DNA of 5,144 nucleotides from Flavobacteriales bacterium UBA2040 (GTDB taxonomy: Bacteria; Bacteroidota; Bacteroidia; Flavobacteriales_D; Crocinitomicaceae). A program made the position numbers and the translations under genes. Under the pieces are notes generated by a model that searched no databases, was not told where the DNA came from, and worked only from the letters and a program-made list of their open reading frames with translations. Shown here in pieces: positions 1 to 5,144 of this stretch. How positions within the stretch are numbered: position 1 is the first letter of the stretch; every line of letters starts with the position of its first letter. The stretch lies in NCBI GenBank assembly GCA_002332715.1, contig DDBE01000081.1, positions 1-5,144 of the forward strand, given 5' to 3'.

Positions 1-50
1 GAGGAATCAACTCCTCCCGAAAGACCAACAACAACACGTTTTCCTTGCAT
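1..50 (-). CDS. mnmA: tRNA-specific 2-thiouridylase MnmA, N-terminal fragment (runs off left edge)
   Basis: Only the first 16 codons plus two bases of a leftward gene are visible, reading MQGKRVVVGLSGGVDS and then a serine codon. A hydrophobic beta strand followed by SGGVDSS is the PP-loop ATP-pyrophosphatase signature. Having it within about ten residues of the start is typical of MnmA, the cytoplasmic enzyme that activates U34 of Lys, Glu and Gln tRNAs with ATP and exchanges oxygen for sulfur. The ATG at 50-48 is the first possible start, because an in-frame TAA lies at 62-60. The gene is divergent from the gene at 174. Other PP-loop enzymes with a similar motif (LarE, the GuaA ATPase domain, NAD synthetase) cannot be excluded from 17 residues. 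The PP-loop family is nearly certain; the MnmA assignment is an inference from the motif position and wording. Confidence 0.72.
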   Translation of the reverse strand, partial: MQGKRVVVGLSGGVDS

Positions 51-54
51 AGTG

Positions 55-62
55 TAAAATTA
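55..62 (-). promoter_or_regulatory. Possible -7 element before mnmA
   Basis: On the minus strand TAATTTTA matches seven of the eight bases of the Bacteroidota -7 consensus TAnnTTTG, counting the two free positions. It lies four bases before the ATG at 50. No TTTG -33 element is seen at the usual distance. In AT-rich DNA this could be chance. If real, transcription would begin at or next to the start codon. Confidence 0.22.
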
Positions 63-161
63 CGGAATTCTATGTCTTAAAATGGAGAGATTTGGTCTGT
101 TATTTGTATTCTATCCGAAGAATTTAGGTCTAATTAACACAAAGCGCACATTCTCATTTAT

Positions 162-169
162 TATATTTG
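162..169 (+). promoter_or_regulatory. Possible -7 promoter element (TATATTTG) before the 174 gene
   Basis: TATATTTG is an exact match to the Bacteroidota sigma-ABfr -7 consensus TAnnTTTG. It ends four bases before the ATG at 174, so a start site at the normal distance would fall on or beside the start codon, giving a leaderless or nearly leaderless mRNA. No TTTG -33 element stands at the expected spacing (138-141 read CACA). The rest of the 51-173 spacer shows no strong structure. Confidence 0.35.
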
Positions 170-173
170 TCAC

Positions 174-878
174 ATGCGGATTTTCTTATTCTTCGTTTTT
201 TTCATGACTTTGACCTTAGCGAACGCTCAAGATTGCGATCGAGTTCTCATTTCTGGTAAGGTGGCAGACTCACTTCGTCCTCAGGGATTTTATAATCTAA
301 TGATCGTCAACCGAACGAAAGGGAAGGGCGTATTCGGTATGCCCAGCGGCGGATTCAGCTTATATGTTGATGAAGGAGATTCCATCACATTTTCCATTAA
401 AGGTTATGAGAAAGTCGATTACATTGTGAAAGCGGATTCCACTTGTCGATTGAATAATATATTTTATATCACAATGATACCTTTGGAGTTTGATGAAGTG
501 GTTATCCACCCTTTAAAAACATTGTCCCAAATTCAAGAAGAAAGAGAAGCTTTGGCCATGAGAGAAACACGTATGGTTACTGGAATTGAAGTGCTTAGAA
601 GCCCAATTACCGCTCTGTACGAGCGATTCTCCAAAAAGGAACAATCCAAACAATTGGCGGCAAAATTGACTTACCAAGACAAACAGAAAGGTGTTCTCCA
701 AGATTTACTTCGCTTGTACGTCGTTTATGACATTTTCGATTTAAGTGAATCAGAATTTGATGCCTTTATTGCTTTCTTAAACATTGACGAAGACTTCTTG
801 AAAACAGCTTCAGAACTCGAGTTGGTGACTTTTATCAAGGACAAATTCGAGCATTTTAAACTGTTAAATCAGAATTAG
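174..878 (+). CDS. Secreted carboxypeptidase-regulatory-like domain protein (234 aa)
   Basis: Residues 1-18 form a Sec signal peptide (MR, a phenylalanine-rich core, then ANA with likely cleavage before Gln19). The next acidic residue is followed by Cys21, but there is no lipobox, so the mature protein is probably periplasmic or surface-associated and soluble. Residues 26-80 resemble the CarboxypepD_reg-like beta-sandwich seen in many Bacteroidota exported proteins: ISGKV, a changed-surface loop, a GGFSLYVDEGDSITFS segment, then IKGYE. Cys21 and Cys91 could form a disulfide. Residues 115-185 are helical and charged. The C-terminal part (190-230, with SESEFDAFIAFLN and ASELELVTFIKDKF) looks like the tail of small Bacteroidota proteins annotated only by this domain. 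There is no TonB plug or barrel. The ATG at 174 is the only start that keeps the signal peptide; an in-frame TAA lies at 135-137. Monocistronic, convergent with the M1 peptidase gene. The molecular function is unknown. Confidence 0.85.
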   Translation: MRIFLFFVFFMTLTLANAQDCDRVLISGKVADSLRPQGFYNLMIVNRTKGKGVFGMPSGGFSLYVDEGDSITFSIKGYEKVDYIVKADSTCRLNNIFYITMIPLEFDEVVIHPLKTLSQIQEEREALAMRETRMVTGIEVLRSPITALYERFSKKEQSKQLAAKLTYQDKQKGVLQDLLRLYVVYDIFDLSESEFDAFIAFLNIDEDFLKTASELELVTFIKDKFEHFKLLNQN

Positions 879-879
879 A

Positions 880-907
880 CGCAGTCTTCGACTCCGCTCA
901 GACTGCG
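880..907. repeat. Inverted repeat with eight-base arms just after the 174-878 gene
   Basis: CGCAGTCT (880-887) and AGACTGCG (900-907) are perfect reverse complements around a 12-base loop. The inner part reads TTCGACTCCGCTCAG, a wording I associate with short intergenic palindromic repeats scattered in many bacterial genomes; I could not test copy number. The hairpin begins two bases after the stop codon at 878. It has no T-run on either strand, so it is a weak candidate for a classical intrinsic terminator but could protect a 3' end or assist termination. Confidence 0.7.
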
Positions 908-922
908 AAATCGAAGTTTACC

Positions 923-971
923 AAAAAATTTAAACCGAGGGCTAGTGCCGATAGCTATCGGCATCGAAGCC
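923..971 (-). terminator. Palindrome and T-tract, candidate terminator of the DUF6702-M1 operon
   Basis: An 18-base perfect palindrome, TGCCGATAGCTATCGGCA, lies at 946-963. Outside it, GGCT (940-943) pairs with AGCC (968-971) across a small asymmetric internal loop, so the imperfect hairpin spans 940-971. Read on the minus strand it begins eight bases after the TAG stop of the M1 peptidase gene (981-979). It is followed by CTCGGTTTAAATTTTTTGG, in which the six-T run sits at 928-923. That T-run is about a dozen bases from the stem, farther than in a textbook terminator. The hairpin may work in both directions for the two converging genes. Confidence 0.5.
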
Positions 972-978
972 AGAAAGT

Positions 979-3270
979 CTAATTCCCTTTTTCTAATTCT
1001 TTCACACGTTTATCTCGTTGCATTGGGTTTTCTCGAGATTGCTTTTCCTTGTAAAAGTCGTATTTCGACGGCTGTGGAACAGGAGGGAAGGAGTTGTTGT
1101 TCAATTCCACGTCTGCAGTTTCAAGAAAAGGATCCAAACGAAAAGAAGTGGCTTCTTGACTGAAGATAAACACTTTAGTCACTGATTTTTCATCGCGACG
1201 CCAAATTTCAGCAGGAACACGAATTACTTCAGTTGTTCCATCAGCAAGTGTTGCTTCAACGATAATTGGCATGGGTAAACCACCTATATTACTGAAAGTG
1301 AGCTCGTAAAAGTTTTTGTTGCTTTTGATCAATTCTTTTTGTGCATCAGTCATTTTGGCCATTGCATCTTCGTATTCTTTTGCGTCCAAGGCATCTACTT
1401 TATAGATATCTCTTTTTGCATAAAAGTCATCAATGTCGCCGTCACGTTCATTCACCGTTTCTTTGATTGACTCTTTGTTGCGAATTTCACCAATAGTTTG
1501 GTCTTTTTTGACATTTTCTGATTTCGCTTTTCCTTTAGAAATAGCAGGATCAATATCGTTCAAGGCAAATCCTTTTACGTTGTCAATGGAAATATCAACG
1601 TGTTCAGTTGTGTAAAACCAACCTCTCCAAAACCAGTCTAAATCTACTGCAGAAGCATCTTCCATTGTTCTAAAGAAATCAGCAGGAGTAGGGTGTTTGA
1701 ACTTCCAACGCTCGCAATAGGTTTTAAAGGCAAAATCGAATAATTCGCGACCCATAATGGTTTCACGTAGTATGTTCAGTGCAGTTGCCGGTTTTCCGTA
1801 GGCATTGTTCCCAAACTGCCAAATACTTTCTGAATTGGTCATAATTGGAGAAATGTGATTTTTGTCGCCGCGCATGTAATCTGCAATCAAATGAGCCGGT
1901 CCTCTGCGCGATGGATAACCGCGTTCCCATTCTTGTTCCGTTACGTATTGAACGAAAGTATTCAAGCCTTCATCCATCCAAGTCCATTGACGTTCGTCAG
2001 AATTGATGATCATTGGAAAGAAATTGTGCCCCACCTCATGAATGATAACGCCCCACATGCCGTATTTCGTGCCCTCAGAGTATGTCCCATCCGCTTCTGG
2101 ACGTCCACCGTTGAAACAAATCATTGGGTATTCCATGCCGATTCTGTCCGTGTGAACAGAAATAGCAACTGGATACGGATAATCGACTGTGTACTTTGAA
2201 TAGGTTTTTATTGTATGAGCGACCAATTTTGTGGAGTAACGTTCCCAAAGCGGATTTCCTTCCTTCGGATAGTAACTCATGCACATCACATTTCTATCAC
2301 CTTGTTTCACGCTTTGTGCATCCCAAATGAATTTGCGCGAATTGGCAAATGCAAAATCTCTAACGTTGGTAGCCTTGAAAGTCCATGTTTTAGTACCCGT
2401 AGCCTTGTTTCCTTCTTTTTCCAAAGCTTCTTCTGGAGTTACAATCATTAAAGGGGAATCGGACGATTGTGCTTCTTTGTAACGTGAACGTTCAGTTGCC
2501 GTCAAACAATTGCTCATGTTTTGCAGTTCTCCTGTTGCACCTACGATGTGATCTGAAGGCACTGTAATGTTTACGGTATAGTCACCAAAAGGAAGCGCAA
2601 ATTCACCTGAACCCAAAAATTGTTTGTTCTGCCATCCTTCTACGTCGTTGTAGACGCACATTCTTGGAAACCATTGCGCAATTGTATAAATATAATTGTC
2701 TTCTTTTGAAAAGAACTCGTAACCAGAACGACCGCCAACTTTGGATCTATCGTTGATATTGTATTCCCATTTTACCTTGAAAGAAATCGAACTATTCGAC
2801 CCCAAAGGCTTGTCCATGTCAATACGCATCATCGTTTTATTGATGAAGTACTTCATTTTTCCGCCACTGGTCGAGGTTACTTCGTGCACTTTATAACCAC
2901 CTTCGTAATAAAAGAGATTGCGTTCTACGTCTTCAATTGAACGAAAATCTTCCATTTTTTCAAGACGAATCATTCTTGCATCGCTACCAATTTCATATAG
3001 ATTTTGGTCCAATTGCAACCACAAATATTCCAATTTATCAGGAGAATTGTTCGTGTAAGTGATCGTTTCTACTCCGCTCAATATCTGTATTTTATCATCA
3101 ATAGTTACGTCGATTTTATAGTCGGCTTTTTGTTGATAGTAATTGTGCCCGGGAGCTCCGCCTGCCGTTCGGTATTCGTTCGGTGTTGGTAATTCCTGAT
3201 CTAGTTGAGCAAATTTAGATTGTCCCCAAGTAAAGGCAGGAAGCAAAGTAAGAAGGATAAGTTTTTTCAT
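979..3270 (-). CDS. Secreted M1 family zinc metallopeptidase (763 aa)
   Basis: This is a gluzincin aminopeptidase-type enzyme, exported by the signal peptide at residues 1-16 (MKK, leucine-rich core, TWG before Gln17). The N-terminal beta domain spans about 45-300. The catalytic domain carries GMEYP at 378-382, corresponding to the GxMEN substrate-binding motif of M1 exopeptidases, then HEVGH at 411-415, 18 residues, and Glu434. This is the complete HExxH-18x-E zinc site, with His411, His415 and Glu434 as ligands and Glu412 as general base. Tyr491 (in NAYGKPA) is placed like the transition-state tyrosine. Helices follow to about 550 (DWFWRGWFYTTEHVDI), then a charged linker (575-650) and a C-terminal beta domain (654-715). 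There is no lipobox and no recognisable type IX sorting domain, so it is probably periplasmic. The start overlaps the DUF6702 stop by one base, implying coupled translation. The enzyme class is secure; whether it is a true aminopeptidase and its substrate are unknown. Confidence 0.95.
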   Translation of the reverse strand: MKKLILLTLLPAFTWGQSKFAQLDQELPTPNEYRTAGGAPGHNYYQQKADYKIDVTIDDKIQILSGVETITYTNNSPDKLEYLWLQLDQNLYEIGSDARMIRLEKMEDFRSIEDVERNLFYYEGGYKVHEVTSTSGGKMKYFINKTMMRIDMDKPLGSNSSISFKVKWEYNINDRSKVGGRSGYEFFSKEDNYIYTIAQWFPRMCVYNDVEGWQNKQFLGSGEFALPFGDYTVNITVPSDHIVGATGELQNMSNCLTATERSRYKEAQSSDSPLMIVTPEEALEKEGNKATGTKTWTFKATNVRDFAFANSRKFIWDAQSVKQGDRNVMCMSYYPKEGNPLWERYSTKLVAHTIKTYSKYTVDYPYPVAISVHTDRIGMEYPMICFNGGRPEADGTYSEGTKYGMWGVIIHEVGHNFFPMIINSDERQWTWMDEGLNTFVQYVTEQEWERGYPSRRGPAHLIADYMRGDKNHISPIMTNSESIWQFGNNAYGKPATALNILRETIMGRELFDFAFKTYCERWKFKHPTPADFFRTMEDASAVDLDWFWRGWFYTTEHVDISIDNVKGFALNDIDPAISKGKAKSENVKKDQTIGEIRNKESIKETVNERDGDIDDFYAKRDIYKVDALDAKEYEDAMAKMTDAQKELIKSNKNFYELTFSNIGGLPMPIIVEATLADGTTEVIRVPAEIWRRDEKSVTKVFIFSQEATSFRLDPFLETADVELNNNSFPPVPQPSKYDFYKEKQSRENPMQRDKRVKELEKGN

Positions 3271-3272
3271 TA
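3268..3272 (-). promoter_or_regulatory. TAATG stop-start overlap coupling the DUF6702 and M1 genes
   Basis: On the minus strand the DUF6702 stop codon TAA (3272-3270) shares its last A with the ATG of the peptidase gene (3270-3268). The bases just before this ATG (TTTCTTTATA) contain no purine-rich Shine-Dalgarno sequence. Terminating ribosomes reinitiating on the same RNA is therefore the simplest way to start the peptidase. Confidence 0.75.
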
Positions 3273-3764
3273 TAAAGAAATACTTGATTTAGTTTTATTG
3301 GAAAGGAAAACAGCTGTTGAGCTTTTTAGTTCATCGCGGTAGGTAATTTTGTTTTGTTGTTGCGGAAATAGATCCATCATCAAATCAAAAGTTACGTCCA
3401 ATGTGCTTGATTTTTCAACTTTAGTAGAACGAAAGTAATAATTGGTTAGACCTGTGTCTAGGTGTTCCATCCCTACAATTTCGAACGCAAGAGAATTACC
3501 GTTGACAGTAATTTGAAATCCGGTAAATATTTCGCGCGAAATTTGTTGTAAGTAGGTCGGCTTTGTTGGATTATCATTTTCGGTCAAATCCATTGCTCTA
3601 GTTTCCAACCAATCTTCAAAATCGTGTGTTGATAGTGTAAATGTGCCTTCATAAACTCCCTCTTCATTACTGTAGCTCAATTCTGCAAAGCCAAAGAAAT
3701 ATTCGTGGGCGTTTGCTTGGACTGAAAAGGCGAGAGCTACGATTAGTGTTAATAGAAGTTTCAT
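3270..3764 (-). CDS. DUF6702 family secreted protein (164 aa)
   Basis: A small exported protein with a signal peptide at residues 1-19 (MK, hydrophobic core, ANA before His20). The mature protein begins HEYFFGFAEL, followed by alternating strands (YEGTFTLSTHDFEDWLE at 38-54), a helical stretch (68-82), FQITVNGNSLAFEIVG (83-98) and LFPQQQN at 132-138. This layout, including the HEYxF start right after cleavage and the LFP-Q-Q-N motif near the C-terminus, is what I remember of Bacteroidota DUF6702 proteins, and the length fits. No enzymatic motif is visible. His20 and Glu21 would be at the free N-terminus of the mature chain, so metal binding there is conceivable but unproven. It is the first gene of an operon with the M1 peptidase, overlapping by one base. 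The start at 3764 is supported by the signal peptide and an in-frame TAA at 3776-3774. Function unknown; partner or chaperone of the peptidase is only a hypothesis. Confidence 0.82.
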   Translation of the reverse strand: MKLLLTLIVALAFSVQANAHEYFFGFAELSYSNEEGVYEGTFTLSTHDFEDWLETRAMDLTENDNPTKPTYLQQISREIFTGFQITVNGNSLAFEIVGMEHLDTGLTNYYFRSTKVEKSSTLDVTFDLMMDLFPQQQNKITYRDELKSSTAVFLSNKTKSSISL

Positions 3765-3768
3765 GGAT

Positions 3769-3800
3769 AAAATTTAATCTGAAATAGTAAACAAATTTGT
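3769..3800 (-). promoter_or_regulatory. Candidate promoter of the DUF6702-M1 operon, with ACAAATTTGT palindrome
   Basis: On the minus strand TTTG (3795-3792) is followed after 15 bases by TAAATTTT (3776-3769), one mismatch from TAnnTTTG. The spacer is shorter than the roughly 19 bases usual for Bacteroidota promoters. The second element ends four bases before the ATG at 3764. The TTTG lies inside the perfect ten-base palindrome ACAAATTTGT (3791-3800), which could be an operator half or chance in AT-rich DNA. The terminator just upstream (3803-3841) makes an independent promoter here necessary, unless there is read-through from yidC. Confidence 0.4.
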
Positions 3801-3802
3801 CT

Positions 3803-3841
3803 ATAAAAAACAAGTCAGGGTGAACATCAATTCACCCCGAC
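3803..3841 (-). terminator. Intrinsic terminator of yidC
   Basis: On the minus strand GTCGGGGTGAA (3841-3831) and TTCACCCTGAC (3824-3814) form an 11-pair stem with one G-U pair and a six-base loop (TTGATG). The stem is followed by TTGTTTTTTAT, including six consecutive T at 3810-3805. It starts 17 bases after the yidC stop codon. On the plus strand the stem would have an A/C mismatch and no T-tract, so it is directional for yidC. It separates yidC from the DUF6702-M1 operon. Confidence 0.88.
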
Positions 3842-3858
3842 AAATTCAATCTAAAAAC

Positions 3859-5144
3859 CTATCTTTTTTTCATCTTATCCTGCTGCGCTTTTTGCATTTG
3901 CTCCAAACGCTCTTGGAATTTCGATTTACTTTTTTTGCCTTTACTATTCACGGTAACTTTTCGGGCAGCCATTTTTCCTTTCAGTTTGTCTTCATCCACA
4001 AAGAATTTCTTGATAGCCAAGGCAATCACAATTGAGAACAAAGTTGAAATGAAGTAATAATAACTCAAACCTGAAGAATAGTTATTAAAGAAAAAGATCA
4101 TCATAATAGGGAACAAGTACATGATGATTTTCATGTTTGGCATGCCCGGTTGCTGAGGAGTCGACATTTGACCACTGTTGACAAAAGTGTACACCAAAGT
4201 TGTTCCTGCCATTAAAAGCGTAAATAAACTCACGTGATCACCATAGAAAGGAATCGACATGCCCAATTCCAAAATAGAATCGTAAGAAGATAAATCTTCT
4301 GCCCAAAGGAAGTTTCTTTGACGTAATTCAAATGCAGACGGGAAGAAACGGAAGACTGCCAACAAAATCGGCATTTGAATCAACATGGGAAGACAACCAG
4401 CCAATGGACTTGCACCTGACTCCTTGTACAAGGACATCATTTCAGTCTGCTTTTTCATTGCATCAGCCTTGTCCGGAAATTTCTTGTTTAATTCTTCAAT
4501 CTCAGGTTTCAAGATTTTCATCTTGGCTGAAGAGACATACATTTTCCATTGAACGGGCATAAGAAACAGTTTCAAGATCAATGTCAATAAGAAAATCGCT
4601 AGTCCAATACCCAATCCTGTTCCAAGTAATCCATTGAACAATGGTTGAACTGCATAAACGTTGATCCAGCGGAAAAGCCCCCAACCAAAGTTCAAGACAT
4701 CGTCGTAACCTTCACCGTAAGATTTCAATTCTTCGTAATCGTTCGGTCCAAAGAACCAATCGAATTCAACAGTTGCATCGTCACTTTTCGGGACGTTCAA
4801 TGTTAAATCAGATGAATAATCTTTTAGGTGCGTATTCTTTCTTTTTTCCGTATCCGAAAAGTTTTTAGTCACCAATTTGGTTCCTTCTTTCAAGAACGGC
4901 GTTTTCGGATTAAGAATAGAGGAGAAGTAGCTTTGTTTGTATGCGACCCATTCCAATTTATCTTCAGCTTCTATATCATCGTCACCCATTTCGCTTAGGT
5001 AACTGAAACCTTCGTCTTGATATTTGTAACAAACAGTTGAAACACGTCTTTGCTCAGAGAATAAACGCTCGGTTTTCTTATAGGCTGTTTGCCAATTCAA
5101 TTGAATTTTTTTGTTGCCGATATCATCCTTTAGTCCTTTGAAAT
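3859..5144 (-). CDS. yidC: Membrane protein insertase YidC, 5' end missing at right edge
   Basis: YidC inserts proteins into the inner membrane, alone or with SecYEG. The visible 427 codons are the end of the periplasmic domain and the whole Oxa1-like core. The reading frame stays open through the TTG at 5100 to the window edge (FKGLKDDIGNKKIQ lies before it), so 5100 is not the start and the N-terminal part is outside. Counting from codon 5100, a periplasmic strand segment FDWFFGPNDYEELKSYG (113-129) and the amphipathic FGWGLFRWINVYAVQPLF lead into membrane helices at about 160-182, 233-253, 291-308, 324-340 and 343-366. SSAKMKILKPEIEELNKKF (190-208) begins the cytoplasmic coiled-coil hairpin, and SPLAGCLPMLIQMPI (231-245) is a core signature. 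The groove position held by Arg366 in E. coli is Lys177 here. The tail (366-413) is strongly basic and ends KMKKR, suited to ribosome contact. A terminator follows the stop. Confidence 0.96.
   Translation of the reverse strand, partial: FKGLKDDIGNKKIQLNWQTAYKKTERLFSEQRRVSTVCYKYQDEGFSYLSEMGDDDIEAEDKLEWVAYKQSYFSSILNPKTPFLKEGTKLVTKNFSDTEKRKNTHLKDYSSDLTLNVPKSDDATVEFDWFFGPNDYEELKSYGEGYDDVLNFGWGLFRWINVYAVQPLFNGLLGTGLGIGLAIFLLTLILKLFLMPVQWKMYVSSAKMKILKPEIEELNKKFPDKADAMKKQTEMMSLYKESGASPLAGCLPMLIQMPILLAVFRFFPSAFELRQRNFLWAEDLSSYDSILELGMSIPFYGDHVSLFTLLMAGTTLVYTFVNSGQMSTPQQPGMPNMKIIMYLFPIMMIFFFNNYSSGLSYYYFISTLFSIVIALAIKKFFVDEDKLKGKMAARKVTVNSKGKKSKSKFQERLEQMQKAQQDKMKKR

Noticed and set aside
204..206. Internal ATG (Met11) as the start of the 174-878 gene
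   Set aside because: It would leave only eight residues before the cleavage site, destroying the signal peptide that the ATG at 174 provides.
916..935. GTTTA/TAAAC inverted repeat in the convergent spacer
   Set aside because: Five AT-rich pairs with a ten-base loop are too weak and too likely by chance to call as a structure.
879..978. Remnant of an insertion sequence or attachment site
   Set aside because: Two different palindromes are present, but there are no paired terminal repeats, target-site duplications or transposase fragments nearby.
945..1163. 72-codon plus-strand open frame starting in the convergent spacer
   Set aside because: It starts in the palindrome and runs antisense through the 3' end of the peptidase gene, with no signal, domain or upstream promoter.
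1855..2199. 114-codon open frame on the plus strand inside the M1 peptidase gene
   Set aside because: It is antisense to the catalytic core, has no recognisable family features, and the opposite frame encodes conserved motifs including HEVGH.
5098..5100. TTG at 5100 as the start codon of yidC
   Set aside because: The frame is open to the window edge, with YidC-like sequence before it, and the product would lack the first membrane helix and most of the periplasmic domain. The gene is simply cut by the window.
1..5144. Novel defence, CRISPR or mobile system
   Set aside because: All coding space is accounted for by housekeeping genes and three exported proteins; no repeat arrays, nucleases, reverse transcriptases, toxins or recombinases are seen.

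Overview
The window looks like ordinary chromosomal DNA of a Bacteroidota bacterium, most likely a flavobacterium (the YidC and DUF6702 sequences suggest something near Fluviicola/Crocinitomicaceae; this placement is from memory and not searched). The reasons are AT-rich DNA, near-absence of Shine-Dalgarno sequences, TAnnTTTG-like elements close to start codons, and family members typical of this phylum: a secreted M1 peptidase, a DUF6702 protein, a CarboxypepD_reg-like protein and a Bacteroidota-type YidC.

Layout. (1) Bases 1-50 hold the extreme 5' end of a leftward gene whose PP-loop SGGVDSS motif fits the tRNA 2-thiouridylase MnmA. (2) A 123-base divergent spacer (51-173) separates it from a rightward gene (174-878) for a small secreted protein with a carboxypeptidase-regulatory-like beta domain. 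(3) A 100-base convergent spacer (879-978) carries two separate palindromes. (4) A leftward two-gene operon follows: a DUF6702 protein (3270-3764) overlaps by one base (TAATG) a large secreted M1 zinc metallopeptidase (979-3270). (5) A leftward yidC lacks its 5' part at the right edge (3859-5144) and is followed by a strong intrinsic terminator (3803-3841), which makes it a transcription unit separate from the DUF6702-peptidase operon.

How the genes fit together. MnmA (tRNA modification) and YidC (inner-membrane protein insertion) are housekeeping functions. Between them lie three exported proteins: the peptidase, its coupled DUF6702 partner and the CarboxypepD_reg-like protein. The peptidase has all the residues needed for activity. 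The other two have no known biochemical role, and any joint role is inferred from gene position only.

I see no mobile element, CRISPR array, RNA gene or defence system. The items most worth a second look are the coupled DUF6702-M1 pair, the palindromes in the convergent spacer, and the recurrence of a -7-like promoter element exactly four bases before the ATG of three genes, which hints at leaderless transcripts.
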